Both the position numbers and the translations under genes were made by a program. DNA of 64,000 bases, taken from Corallococcus caeni. GTDB lineage: Bacteria > Myxococcota > Myxococcia > Myxococcales > Myxococcaceae. Location: positions 1,860,001 to 1,924,000 of the forward strand of contig NZ_BTTW01000001.1 in the NCBI RefSeq assembly GCF_036245865.1, read 5' to 3'. Below the pieces are notes generated by a model. That model searched no databases and was not told where the DNA came from. It was given only the letters and a program-made list of their open reading frames with translations. Shown here one piece after another: positions 42,978 through 52,112 of this stretch (its first letter is position 1; every line of letters begins with the position of its first letter).

Positions 42978-44375
42978 TCAGCCGCGAGGGGTCAGCGACT
43001 TCGCCAGCTCCTCGTAGAGGTGGATGGCGGAGCGGATGGCCTTCTCCCAGTCGCCCAGGTGCAGGCTCTCGTTCTCCGAGTGGGCGTACGTGTACGGGTC
43101 CTCCACGCCGATGAGCAGCGCGGGCACGCCGCCCAGCTCCTTCGCGAACGGCTCCACGAACGGGATGGATCCACCGCACCCGATGGTGACGGGCTTCTTC
43201 GCGTAGCCCTTCTCCAGCGCGCGGAACGCCGCCTGGAAGGCCGGGTGCGACGAATCCGTGTACCACCAGCCGGACGCCTGGTCCTCGCGGATCTCCAGCT
43301 CCAGGCCCCACGGGCACACCTTCTTCAGGTGCGCCACCAGCCGGCGCTGCACGTCCTCCGGATCCATGTCCGGCACCACGCGGATGCCCACGCGCGCCCA
43401 CGCGGACTCCACGATGATGTTGCGCGCGTCCTTGCGGCTGCTGGCCTGGATGGCGTTGATGGCCAGGCTCGGCTGGCGCCAGTTCGTCTCCCAGGGATGA
43501 CGCCCGCTGCCCAGGAGCTGCACGCCCTCGCGGATGCCCGCCTGCTCACGGAAGGTGGCCTCGTCACCGGGCAGCGCCTGGATGCTCTGACGCTCCGCGG
43601 GCGTCAGCGGCTTCACCTGCTCCATCACGCCTTCGATGGCGATGGAGCCATCCGCGTGCGTCAGCGACGCCAGCATCCGGCACAGCGCCATCGCCGGATC
43701 CGGAATGGGCCCGCCCCACATGCCCGAGTGCACCGCCTGCTGAAGCCCCCGCACCTCCACGTCCACCGTCACCAGCCCGCGCAGCGCCGTGGTGATGGAC
43801 GGCAGCCCCGTGTCGAAGTTCGTCGTGTCCGTCAACACGATGGCGTCCGCGGCCACCAGCTTCGCGTGCTTCTGGAGAAATGCACCCAGGTGGTCACTGC
43901 CTGCTTCCTCTTCTCCCTCGATGATGACCTTCACGTTGAGTGGGAGCTGGCCGGTGCTCTTGAGCCACGCGTCCACGGCGGAGGTGTGCACGACGATGCC
44001 GGCCTTGTCGTCCGCCGTGCCGCGCCCGTACAGGCGGCCGTCGCGCTCCTGCGGCTCGAAGGGCGGGCTCTTCCACGCGGACTCGTCTCCCGCGGGCTGC
44101 ACGTCGTGGTGCGCGTAGAGGAGGAGCGTGGGGCGGCCCGGCGCCTTGAGCACCTCGCCATAGACATACGGGTGCGCGCCCTCGATTTCGAGCAGCTGCA
44201 CGTTTTCAAAACCACGGTCCTTCAAGAGGGCCGCGGTGGCCTCCGCGCTCTTGCGCACGAGGCCTGCGTCGAACCCGGGAAAGGACACACTGGGAATGCG
44301 TACGAGGGCCTTGAGGTCCTCCAGGTACGCGGCCTTGTGGGACTCGAAATGGGACAGCGCGGGGTCGGTGGACAT
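42978..44375 (-). CDS. M20-family dipeptidase/metallopeptidase
   Basis: This 465-aa zinc exopeptidase has [11 protein letters not shown] (first metal His and Asp), [20 protein letters not shown] (catalytic Glu), and later [12 protein letters not shown] and HSENESL. The central 200 residues form the dimerisation domain with a family-specific GMWGGP. The build matches cytosolic dipeptidases of the carnosinase/ArgE group. The ATG is chosen at [10 protein letters not shown] with AAGGGGTGGG upstream. It is divergent from the receiver-domain gene. Confidence 0.9.
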   Translation of the reverse strand: MSTDPALSHFESHKAAYLEDLKALVRIPSVSFPGFDAGLVRKSAEATAALLKDRGFENVQLLEIEGAHPYVYGEVLKAPGRPTLLLYAHHDVQPAGDESAWKSPPFEPQERDGRLYGRGTADDKAGIVVHTSAVDAWLKSTGQLPLNVKVIIEGEEEAGSDHLGAFLQKHAKLVAADAIVLTDTTNFDTGLPSITTALRGLVTVDVEVRGLQQAVHSGMWGGPIPDPAMALCRMLASLTHADGSIAIEGVMEQVKPLTPAERQSIQALPGDEATFREQAGIREGVQLLGSGRHPWETNWRQPSLAINAIQASSRKDARNIIVESAWARVGIRVVPDMDPEDVQRRLVAHLKKVCPWGLELEIREDQASGWWYTDSSHPAFQAAFRALEKGYAKKPVTIGCGGSIPFVEPFAKELGGVPALLIGVEDPYTYAHSENESLHLGDWEKAIRSAIHLYEELAKSLTPRG

Positions 44376-44456
44376 GCCCACCCCTTAACCCAAAAGGCGA
44401 GCAGGCACCTGGGACGCGCGCGCCCAAACGTCGCGCGTCTTATGTATCCTCCCGCC

Positions 44457-44831
44457 ATGCCTGGACTACCTACCCTGCTGTTGGTGGATGACGACAGCTT
44501 CGTGCGTCGCATCCTCAAGGACGTCATCGCGGACACGGGCATCGACCTGCGGCTGTTGGAGGCCGCGGACGGGGAGGAGGGGCTGGCGCTGGCGGAGAAG
44601 GAGCAGCCGGCGGTGATGTTCCTGGACCTCTTCATGCCGAAGAAGAGCGGCCTGGAGGTGCTGGGCGCCATCAAGAGCGTGTCGCCGGACACGCGCGTGC
44701 TGGTCATCAGCAGCATGGACGCGGAGCCGGTGGTGGAGCAGGCCATCGCCGCGGGGGCCATGGGCTTCGTGGGCAAGCCCTTCCATCCCCTGGAGATCGC
44801 CGCCGCCGTACGCCAGGCGCTCGCGTCCTGA
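44457..44831 (+). CDS. Stand-alone response regulator (CheY-like receiver)
   Basis: This 124-aa single receiver domain has the acidic pair at LLVDDDS (Asp11-Asp13), the phospho-acceptor Asp in VMFLDLFMPKKSG, Ser in VISSMD and Lys in VGKPF. There is no output domain, so it acts through partner proteins. The PilZ protein gene begins 16 bp downstream, suggesting a shared transcript. TATGTA lies 10 nt before the ATG with no ribosome-binding site. Confidence 0.9.
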   Translation: MPGLPTLLLVDDDSFVRRILKDVIADTGIDLRLLEAADGEEGLALAEKEQPAVMFLDLFMPKKSGLEVLGAIKSVSPDTRVLVISSMDAEPVVEQAIAAGAMGFVGKPFHPLEIAAAVRQALAS

Positions 44832-44846
44832 TTCCCCGAGGTCCCC

Positions 44847-46103
44847 GTGTCGTCATCCGCTGTCGGTTACTGGGTGGGAGACTCGCTCGGCCGAGTGCTG
44901 GGCCCCCTCCAGCTGCAAGCATTCCGCGACCTCATCGCCTCCGGTCGCCTGAAGACGGCCGTGCGCGCGTCGCGCGACGGAACGAACTGGATCGCGCTCC
45001 AGGACCTCCCGGAGGTGCGCGACCTGTTCACCACCGCGGCGCCCACGGCCTCCATCGAGAGCCAGCAGGCCGAGCGCCTGCGCAACCAGCTGCGTGGCCT
45101 GCTGCACCTGCCGCCGCACGAGGTGTTCGGGCTCAAGCCGCAGGCGTCGCTCGACGAGTTCCGCCTCGCCTTCTTCCGCATGGCGAAGCGCTTCTCCCCG
45201 GAGCACCTGTCGCCGGACCTGCACCCGGAGCTGCGCAAGGTCTCCGTTGAAATCTTCGACTTCCTCTCGCGGCGGATCCGCGAGGCGGAGACGCTCTTCC
45301 TCCAGGGCGCGATGCAGCCGCCCGCGCCCCCGCCGCCCCGGCTGGACATGAGCGGCACGCTGCCGCCCGCGCCGCCCGCATCGCCGCTGCCGTTGAGTGG
45401 ATCCGCCATCCACGCGCGTCCGCCGCCCGTCGTCCCCCCGCAGGCCGCGCGTCCGCCGCCCGTCGTCATCCCGCCGACGCCCGTGCCGGGCACGATGACG
45501 CGGCCCGTGGCTGCCTCCATCCCGCCGACGCCGGTGCCGGGCACGATGACGCGCCCCGTGGCCGCCTCCATTCCGCCGACGCCGGTGCCGGGCACGATGA
45601 CGCGCCCCGTGCCGCCGCCCGCGCCGCCCCGGCCTCCGCCGGTGATGACGCCCACGGCGCGGCCGGTGACGCCGCCCGCGCCCGCGCCGGCTCCCACGCC
45701 GCCTCCGCCCGCGCCCGTCCGGCGTCCCGTGGCCGCCCCCGCGCCCTCGTATTCGAGCGCCGAGTTCGTGGGCCTGGAGCGCCGCTCGGACGACCGGCTG
45801 CACGCGGACGTGCGGGTGACGATGAAGAACACGGGCATCTTCACCGACCACCGCATCATCAACCTGTCGTCAGGGGGTCTGTTCATCGGAACGGACCGGC
45901 CGCTGCGGCTGGGGACGCAGGTGGAGCTGACGCTGCGCTTCGATGATCCGGAGCGGGTGATGACCCTGCGCAGCTCCGTCATCTGGGAGAACTCCCTGGA
46001 GGACGGCAAGAACCCCCGGGGCTACGGCTTGCGCCTGAGCGCGTTGCGCGCGGAGGAGCGGGACTTCATCCAGCAGTACGTCCGCCGGACCAAGAAGCCC
46101 TGA
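44847..46103 (+). CDS. GYF-like/J-like/PilZ multidomain protein
   Basis: This 418-aa protein has a GYF_2/DUF4339-like N-terminus (residues about 5-55: YWVGDSLGRVLGPLQLQAF), a J-domain-like helical region (90-150, with FGLKPQASLDEFRLAFFRMAKRFSPEH, where the HPD is SPE), a Pro/Ala-rich linker of 150 residues with three exact 17-residue repeats of PPTPVPGTMTRPVAAS, and a C-terminal PilZ domain (310-415: RRSDDRLHADVRV..., NLSSGGLF), the c-di-GMP-type module. PilZ variants of this myxobacterial type are tied to gliding motility. It may link c-di-GMP or a partner to the receiver protein next door. The start is GTG 44847. Confidence 0.85.
   Translation: MSSSAVGYWVGDSLGRVLGPLQLQAFRDLIASGRLKTAVRASRDGTNWIALQDLPEVRDLFTTAAPTASIESQQAERLRNQLRGLLHLPPHEVFGLKPQASLDEFRLAFFRMAKRFSPEHLSPDLHPELRKVSVEIFDFLSRRIREAETLFLQGAMQPPAPPPPRLDMSGTLPPAPPASPLPLSGSAIHARPPPVVPPQAARPPPVVIPPTPVPGTMTRPVAASIPPTPVPGTMTRPVAASIPPTPVPGTMTRPVPPPAPPRPPPVMTPTARPVTPPAPAPAPTPPPPAPVRRPVAAPAPSYSSAEFVGLERRSDDRLHADVRVTMKNTGIFTDHRIINLSSGGLFIGTDRPLRLGTQVELTLRFDDPERVMTLRSSVIWENSLEDGKNPRGYGLRLSALRAEERDFIQQYVRRTKKP
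45468..45611 (+). repeat. 51-bp in-frame tandem repeat (about three units)
   Basis: Units beginning at 45468, 45519 and 45570 encode IPPTPVPGTMTRPVAAS with few silent changes. The repeat lies inside the Pro-rich linker of the PilZ protein. Its near-identity at DNA level implies recent expansion or ongoing length change. Confidence 0.8.
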
Positions 46104-46214
46104 CTAGAGCAACTGGCCCAGGAAGACCGCGCCCATCGCCACGAAGGCCACCCACACGGCCATGACGGACTTCAACTCCAGGTCCCTGCGGTCCAACTCG
46201 TTCGCGAAGTTCAT
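46104..46214 (-). CDS. 36-aa single-pass membrane microprotein
   Basis: This very short protein begins MNFANELDRRDLELKSVMAVW, continuing as one hydrophobic helix (SVMAVWVAFVAMGAVFLGQLL). The ATG is preceded by GGAGAGG at 4-5 nt, one of the best ribosome-binding sites in the window. The stop touches that of the convergent PilZ gene with no gap. GC3 bias is good. It fits the class of small membrane proteins that modulate larger partners; no partner is identified. Confidence 0.6.
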   Translation of the reverse strand: MNFANELDRRDLELKSVMAVWVAFVAMGAVFLGQLL

Positions 46215-46363
46215 GGTGCCTCTCCAGTGATCAACGCCTTCACCCTTCCCTACGGCGCACCCGCGCGGCGATTGCCTCCGCGCCCCGGCCCCGCTCCCCG
46301 CACCGGGCATCCGGCCGGGGGAGCGGAGGCCCCCGGGCGGTGGATCACCGGGCCGGTGCGGCG

Positions 46364-47968
46364 ATGAGCGACCTGGACCCGCCCGGCGCGCTGGACGGCC
46401 TGCTGCCCGCGCTGCCGGTGCCCCTGTTCGTCATCCGGGGCGACCGCGTGGTGTTCGCCAACACCGCGCTGCGCACGCTGCTGGGCCTGCGCGAGGACGG
46501 GCTGCCGTCGCTGCGGGAGCTCACCTCCCGCTTCGAACCGGAGGAGCGCGCGTGGGTGGAACCCCTGCGCGAGGCGCTGGAGCGCGGCGAGCAGCCCGGC
46601 CCGGTGCAGCCCGCGTTCGTGCGCATGCGGGGCGCGGACGGACGCCAGCACCTGCTCTCCCCGCTCACCGCGCCGGGACGCGTGCCGGAGGAGCGGCTGG
46701 TGCTGCTGCTGGACGCGGAGGGTGGGGACGCGGTGCGCAGGCTGTCCACCATGCTGGTGTCCACCGCGGCGGAGCTCTTGCGCTGCCGTGACGAGGCGCA
46801 GGTGCTGGAGCTGGCGGTGGAGGCCGTGCACCGGCAGGGCTTCTACGTCTCCGTGATGCTGCTGGAGGGCGACTTCCTGCGCCACGGGCCCATGCGCCAG
46901 GAGCCGGAGAGCCTGGCGGCCGCGGAGCAGCTCTACGGCCAGAGCGTGCACGCGGTGCGCTTCCCCCGCTCCTTGATGCCGCACCTGGCGGAGGTGCTCA
47001 CCAGCCGCCGGGCGGCGTTCCATCCGGACGCGTTCAGCATGGCGCGGCGGCTGCACACGCCGGAGGTGGCGGACAACATCCAGCGCATCTACCCGCCGGG
47101 CTCGCGCGCGCTGGACGCGCCCATCTTCGTGGAGGACGAGCCCTTCGGCGTGCTGGCGGTGCAGTCCACCACGCTGACACCCGCGAACGCGGGGGCGCTG
47201 GAGCTGTTCGCGCAGCTCATTGGCAGCGCGCTGGAGAACGTGCGGCACCACCGGGCGGCGGAGGCGCGGCTGGCGGAGGTGTCCCGGCTGCAGAACGAGC
47301 TCATCGCCAGCGAGCGGCTGACGGTGCTGGGCGAGGCCGCGGGCGTCGTGGCCCACGAGGTGCGCAACCCCCTGGGCGCCATCCTCAACACGGTGGCGGT
47401 GCTCAAGCGCGAACCGCGCCTGGGGCCCGCGGGCGCCTCCGCGGTGGAGATGCTGGAGGAGGAGGCCATCCGGCTGGAGGACATCGTGCGCGACCTGCTG
47501 GACACGGTGCGCCCGCTGGAGCCCCGGCCGCGCCCCGTGTCGCTGGGTGAGCTGGTGCACCGCGCGCTGGGGCAGCTGGTCCACGGCCGCGAGGAGCTGC
47601 CCGCGCCGCGCGTGCTGTTCGACGAGGCGCCGGACGTGCCGGACCTCCCCGGCGACGAGACGCTGCTCCAACTCGCCGTCACGCACCTGATGCGCAACGC
47701 CATCCAGGCCTCGCCGCGCGGGGGCACGGTGCGCGTGGCGGTGCGCCGCGTGCCGGACGGCGTGTCGCTGAGTGTGGAGGACGAGGGCCCGGGCATCGCC
47801 GGGTTGGACCCCCAGCGCGTCTTCGAGCCCTTCTTCCTCACGCGCGCCAACGGCCGTGGCCTGGGGCTGGCCATCGTGCGGCGCGTGGTGCTGGCGCACG
47901 GGGGCAAGGTGCGCGCGGGCGCCCGGCCCGAGGGCGGCGCCCGCTTCGAGCTGGTGCTGCCGCTGTAG
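46364..47968 (+). CDS. PAS-GAF sensor histidine kinase
   Basis: This 534-aa soluble kinase has an N-terminal PAS-like domain (about 12-115), a GAF-like domain (120-300), HisKA with phosphorylated H331 in VVAHEVRNPLGAI, and HATPase_c with MRNAIQAS (N box), EDEGPGI (G1) and NGRGLGLAIVR (G2). It has no membrane helix or receiver domain. It lies near a stand-alone receiver and PilZ protein but not in the same transcript, so pairing is a guess. ATG 46340 is an alternative start. Its stop abuts the convergent RlmL-like gene. Confidence 0.92.
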   Translation: MSDLDPPGALDGLLPALPVPLFVIRGDRVVFANTALRTLLGLREDGLPSLRELTSRFEPEERAWVEPLREALERGEQPGPVQPAFVRMRGADGRQHLLSPLTAPGRVPEERLVLLLDAEGGDAVRRLSTMLVSTAAELLRCRDEAQVLELAVEAVHRQGFYVSVMLLEGDFLRHGPMRQEPESLAAAEQLYGQSVHAVRFPRSLMPHLAEVLTSRRAAFHPDAFSMARRLHTPEVADNIQRIYPPGSRALDAPIFVEDEPFGVLAVQSTTLTPANAGALELFAQLIGSALENVRHHRAAEARLAEVSRLQNELIASERLTVLGEAAGVVAHEVRNPLGAILNTVAVLKREPRLGPAGASAVEMLEEEAIRLEDIVRDLLDTVRPLEPRPRPVSLGELVHRALGQLVHGREELPAPRVLFDEAPDVPDLPGDETLLQLAVTHLMRNAIQASPRGGTVRVAVRRVPDGVSLSVEDEGPGIAGLDPQRVFEPFFLTRANGRGLGLAIVRRVVLAHGGKVRAGARPEGGARFELVLPL

Positions 47969-49105
47969 CTACGGCCCCGCCAGCACCAACAGACAGCGCA
48001 GGCCGCCGTTCTTCACGTTGAGCTGCCGCGCGCCCTTCAGCCCCAGCGCCGCCACCAGCTTCGGGTCCTCGGGGACGATGAGCGCCTTGCGCCACTCGCG
48101 GAACGCGCCGTTCAACGTCGCGCCCAGCGCGCGGTAGAGCTCCGGCAGGTCCTCCGCCTCGCCCACGCGCTTGCCGTAGGGCGGGTTGGCCACCACCAGC
48201 CCGGGGGCGTCCGGCGGCGCCTTCAGCGTGCGCAGGTCGTGCCGCTCCAGCGCCAGCGTCACGCCCGCGCGCTTCGCGTTGCGCCGCGCCGTGCCCAGCG
48301 CGCCCGCGTTCAGGTCATACCCGCGCATGGGCGCGCGAGGCTCCGGCAGCGCCTCGCCTTCCGCCTCCGTGCGCCGGCGCACCCAGGCCTGCGGGTCGAA
48401 GGACGGGAAGGACTGGAACGCGAACGTGCGCAGCAGGCCTGGCGGCCGGCGCTGGGACAGCCACGCGCCCTCCACCAGGAACGTGCCCGAGCCGCACATC
48501 GGATCCACCAGCGGCACGTCGCCCGCGTAGCCCGCGAGCCGCAGGATGCCCGCGGCCAGCGTCTCGCGCAGCGGCGCGCGCCCCACCTCCTGCCGGTAGC
48601 CGCGCTGGTACAGGGGAGCGCCGGACGTGTCCGCGCTCACCGTCCATCGCTCCCCGTCGCCGCGCACCAACAGCGTGAGCTCCGGCCCGCCGCCCTCCTC
48701 GTCCAGGTGTCCCGCCACCGTCATCTCGCGCGGGTTCCACGCCACGGCCGCGGACTCCATCACCACGGCCGGCCCTGGGGCCACGGAGCGGTGCAGCGTC
48801 ACCGACATCCGCAGCGGCACCTTCCCGTCCCAGACCTCCGCCAGGGGCAGCGCTTCCAGCCCGCTGACCAGCGCGTCCGCGGTGGGCGCCGTGAAGGTGC
48901 CCAGGCGCAGGAGCACGCGGCTCGCGGTGCGCAGGTGCAGGTTCGCCGTCTGGTGCAGGCCGGGCGGGCCCTCGCACTCGATGCCGCCCTCCACGCGCCG
49001 GAACGGCAGGCCGCGCTCGCGCGCCTCCGCCTCCAGCGCGGGCTCCAACCCGGGCAGCGTGGACACGTAGAGGGTTTCGCCCGTCCGGGCCCGCGCGTCC
49101 ATCAT
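47969..49105 (-). CDS. RlmL/THUMP-type 23S rRNA guanine methyltransferase
   Basis: This 378-aa protein has an N-terminal ferredoxin-like/THUMP region (1-170) and a C-terminal methyltransferase with DPMCGSGTFLVEGA (SAM site) and VVANPPYGKRVGE (NPPY catalytic motif), the pattern of RlmL-N (m2G2445). The fused RlmK domain of E. coli RlmL is absent, so it is the shorter stand-alone type. Its start ATG overlaps the TGA of the hybrid kinase gene upstream (ATGA) and the two are coupled. Site specificity is inferred. Confidence 0.8.
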   Translation of the reverse strand: MMDARARTGETLYVSTLPGLEPALEAEARERGLPFRRVEGGIECEGPPGLHQTANLHLRTASRVLLRLGTFTAPTADALVSGLEALPLAEVWDGKVPLRMSVTLHRSVAPGPAVVMESAAVAWNPREMTVAGHLDEEGGGPELTLLVRGDGERWTVSADTSGAPLYQRGYRQEVGRAPLRETLAAGILRLAGYAGDVPLVDPMCGSGTFLVEGAWLSQRRPPGLLRTFAFQSFPSFDPQAWVRRRTEAEGEALPEPRAPMRGYDLNAGALGTARRNAKRAGVTLALERHDLRTLKAPPDAPGLVVANPPYGKRVGEAEDLPELYRALGATLNGAFREWRKALIVPEDPKLVAALGLKGARQLNVKNGGLRCLLVLAGP

Positions 49106-51705
49106 GCGGGCCGCGCCCTCGCGACGGGGGTGGCGCCCGCGGCGACCTGCTCCAGCGCGCGCTCCATCTGGTTCAGGTCATACGGCTTGGGCAGCAGCAC
49201 CACGTGCGCCAGCGCCTTGCTGTCCTCCCCCGACACAGCGCGCGAGTCCCCGGATGCGATGATGATGCGCAGGGCCGGGTAGCGCCGCACGACCTCGCGC
49301 GCCAGCGCCACGCCGGACATGCCCGGCAGCGTCACATCCGTGAAGAGCAGGTCGAAGGGCTCCTTCGCCAGCGCCTCGCTGGCCGCCTCCGCGCTCGCCA
49401 CCGCGCGCACGGTGTGCCCGATGTCCGTCATCAGCTCGCTCGCGGACTCGCGGATGTCCGCGTCGTCCTCCACCAATAGGATGCGCAGTGTCCCCTTGCC
49501 TTCCGGCTCCGGCGCTGCGGGCACGGGCTCGCGGTACTGCTTCGCCGCCAGCCGCTGCTCGCGGCCCTTCAGCATCGCGCGGATCTTCCGCGCCAGGTCC
49601 TCGCGCCGGTACGGCTTGGACAGGAGGCTCACGCCCGGGTCCAACCGGCCGCCGTGCACGATGGCGTTCTCCGTGTAGCCGGACGTGAAGAGCACCTCCA
49701 GGTCCGGCAGGAGCGCCTTCGCCTGCCGCGCCAGCTCCGGACTGCGCACCGGCCCCGGCATCACCACGTCCGTGAAGAGCAGGTCCACCGGCAGGCCGCT
49801 CTGGATGACCGCGAGCGCGCTCTGGCCGTCGTGCGCCTTGAGCACGCGGTAGCCCAGCTCCGTGAGCACCTCCACCACCGTGGCCCGCACCGCCGCGTCG
49901 TCCTCCACCACCAGGATGGTCTCCGTGCCGCCCTCCACCTGCGCCGTGCCCGTCTCCGCCGGCTGCACCGCCGCCTGGAAGGTGCGCGGCAGGTAGATCT
50001 TGATGGACGTGCCGTGCCCCAGCTCGCTGTAGATCTTCACGTGGCCGCCGGACTGCTTCACGAAGCCGTACACCATGCTCAACCCCAGGCCCGTGCCGCG
50101 CCCCTCCGGTTTCGTGGTGAAGAACGGCTCGAACGCGCGCTCCAGCACCTCCGGCGTCATGCCGGTGCCCGTGTCGGAGATGGCCAGCAGCACGTACTGC
50201 CCCGGCTGCACCTCCGGGTGCAGCAGCGCGTAGTGGTCATCCAGCATCGCGTTGCCCGCCTCGATGGTCAGCCTGCCCCGGCCGTCCATGGCGTCGCGCG
50301 CGTTGATGGCCAGGTTGAGGATGACGTTCTCCAGCTGGTTGCGGTCCACGGACGTGTTCCACAGCCCGCCCGCGATGACCGTCTCCACCTCCACGTCCTC
50401 GCCCAGCGCGCGGCGCAAGAGGTCGTCCATGTCGCGCACCAGCCGGCCCAGGTTGAGCGCCGTGGGCGCCAGCGGCTGCCGCCTCGCGAACGCGAGCAGC
50501 TGCGAGGCCAGCCGCGCCCCGCGCTCCACCGCGCCCAGCGCCGTCTCCAGGCGCCGCTGCGTGCGCGTGTCGCCCACCTCGTCGCGCTGGAGCAGCTGGA
50601 GGTTTCCGCTCACGACCTGGAGCAGGTTGTTGAAGTCATGCGCCACGCCGCCGGTGAGCTTGCCCACCGCCTCCATCTTCTGCGACTGGAGCAGCGCGGC
50701 CTCCGCCTGGCGGCGCTCCGCCTCGCTCGTCTCCAGCGCCCGCGTGCGCTCGCGCACCAGCTCCTCCAGGTGGTCGCGGTGGCGCGCCAGCTCGTCCTCC
50801 GCCAGCTTCTGCGCCGTCATGTCGTGGCCCTGGACGAAGATGCCGGAGACGCGGCCATCCACCTCCACCACGGGCTGGTACACGAAGTCCAGGAAGGCAT
50901 CCACCAGCGGGCCCCCGGGCTCGCGCTGCAGCTGCACCCGCATGTTGTGCCCGACGAAGGGCTCGCCGGTCGTGAGCACCCGGTCCAGCAGCTCGAAGAA
51001 GCCCTGCCCGGCCACCTCCGGCAGCGCCTCCCGCACGGGCTTGCCCAGCAGCTCCCGGTGGCCGACGAGCTGGAGGTAGGCGCGGTTGGCCAGCTCGAAC
51101 ACGTGCTCCGGTCCCTTCAGCGAGCACATGAAGCCCGGGGCCTGTTCGAAGATGCGCCGCAGGTGCCGGCGCTCGCCATCCAGGGTGCGGTTGGCCTCCT
51201 GGACCGCCTGGGCGCGCGCGAGCACCCCACCCATCAGCTGGTCCCTCCGCGGGCCCTCCTCCAGCGAGGCCTCCGCGTCGCGCACGGCCTGCTTGAGCTG
51301 CTGCAGCTCCGTCACGTCCATCGTGTGCTGGAGGATGAAGGCCACCTCGCCCCGCGCATCCAGCAGGGGCGTGTGCGTGGCGCTCCAGTAGCGCTCCTCC
51401 ACCACGACGCCCTCCCCCGTCTGGCGCGGCACCCGGTAGGGGATGAGCGCCAGCGTGTCCAGCGTCCGCTCCGTCAGCACGCGGACGAACGAGTCGCGCA
51501 GCATCCGCACGCTGGAGTTGGCCGGGTCATCCGGGTCGTGCGGGAACACGTCGAAGACGGTGCGCCCGACCAGGTCCTCCAGCCGGCTGGCGGTCACCCG
51601 CAGGTAGGCCGCGTTCGCGGTCACGTACCGCAGCTCGCGGTCCAGCAACATGTAGGGATTGGGCGACAGCTCGAAGAGCGTGCGGAAGTCGAAGGGTGCC
51701 TGCAT
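49102..51705 (-). CDS. Hybrid histidine kinase, PAS-PAS-HisKA-HATPase-REC-REC
   Basis: This 867-aa soluble kinase has two PAS domains (about 8-135 and 185-300), a coiled-coil linker (305-350), HisKA with H356 in GGVAHDFNNLL, HATPase_c, and two receiver domains near the C-terminus, each with a LLFTDV phospho-acceptor and Lys in SKPYR or LPKPYD. The absence of an output domain implies phosphotransfer to another protein. ATG 51705 is chosen because it begins homology. The PAS-2 N-terminus (GFMCSLKGPEHVFELANRAYLQLVG) is of the type seen in redox- or ligand-sensing kinases. Confidence 0.93.
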   Translation of the reverse strand: MQAPFDFRTLFELSPNPYMLLDRELRYVTANAAYLRVTASRLEDLVGRTVFDVFPHDPDDPANSSVRMLRDSFVRVLTERTLDTLALIPYRVPRQTGEGVVVEERYWSATHTPLLDARGEVAFILQHTMDVTELQQLKQAVRDAEASLEEGPRRDQLMGGVLARAQAVQEANRTLDGERRHLRRIFEQAPGFMCSLKGPEHVFELANRAYLQLVGHRELLGKPVREALPEVAGQGFFELLDRVLTTGEPFVGHNMRVQLQREPGGPLVDAFLDFVYQPVVEVDGRVSGIFVQGHDMTAQKLAEDELARHRDHLEELVRERTRALETSEAERRQAEAALLQSQKMEAVGKLTGGVAHDFNNLLQVVSGNLQLLQRDEVGDTRTQRRLETALGAVERGARLASQLLAFARRQPLAPTALNLGRLVRDMDDLLRRALGEDVEVETVIAGGLWNTSVDRNQLENVILNLAINARDAMDGRGRLTIEAGNAMLDDHYALLHPEVQPGQYVLLAISDTGTGMTPEVLERAFEPFFTTKPEGRGTGLGLSMVYGFVKQSGGHVKIYSELGHGTSIKIYLPRTFQAAVQPAETGTAQVEGGTETILVVEDDAAVRATVVEVLTELGYRVLKAHDGQSALAVIQSGLPVDLLFTDVVMPGPVRSPELARQAKALLPDLEVLFTSGYTENAIVHGGRLDPGVSLLSKPYRREDLARKIRAMLKGREQRLAAKQYREPVPAAPEPEGKGTLRILLVEDDADIRESASELMTDIGHTVRAVASAEAASEALAKEPFDLLFTDVTLPGMSGVALAREVVRRYPALRIIIASGDSRAVSGEDSKALAHVVLLPKPYDLNQMERALEQVAAGATPVARARPA

Positions 51706-52112
51706 CCATTCACCGGGGAGGGTCTGAACCTCGCCGCCTTTCCTGGGGGGCCGCCGCGTGTCGCGGGAAAGGGAAATACCCGCCCAGTGTACGGAGAACA
51801 CCCCCAACACACCGGTCAAAAGACCCGGGCACCACTTCCTCCCGTGCGCCAGGCCCCCTGCAAGGCGGCCTTGTGGACACCACTCAACACCTGTCTGGCC
51901 CGGTCCCCCCTCGGCCTTCCACATCCGTCCTGGCTGTAAGATTGGGCGGGTATTCCAGACCTCCTGTTTCCCATGATATGAGATTATTACCGCCAAGGCG
52001 GTGTAATCCCACATGACCGGGGTGTGCGGCAGGGGGTCGCCTTGGATGGGAGGGGAAGCCACCTCCCGGCCTCCGCCAGAGCGCTCGTGCCCGGCAGGAG
52101 GTCTGTCGCCAG
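51706..52112. other. 407-bp divergent intergenic region
   Basis: This lies between the hybrid kinase and the desaturase. The plus-strand side at about 51950-52010 is A/T-richer (CCATGATATGAGATTATTAC) and probably holds the desaturase promoter. An imperfect inverted repeat is listed separately. No further gene is seen. Confidence 0.4.
51986..52007. promoter_or_regulatory. Imperfect inverted repeat upstream of the desaturase
   Basis: ATTACCGCC, AA, GGCGGTGTAAT. The right arm is complementary to ATTACACCGCC, so the left arm lacks two bases. It lies about 105 bp before the desaturase start in an A/T-richer patch and may be an operator. Confidence 0.3.

Noticed and set aside
43020-44456. Upstream extension of the receiver-domain gene (603-aa frame)
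   Set aside because: It overlaps the M20 peptidase on the other strand; receiver homology starts only at MPGLPTLLLVDDD.
45468-45611. CRISPR-like repeat array
   Set aside because: The 51-bp repeats are in frame, contiguous with no spacers and encode a Pro/Thr linker.
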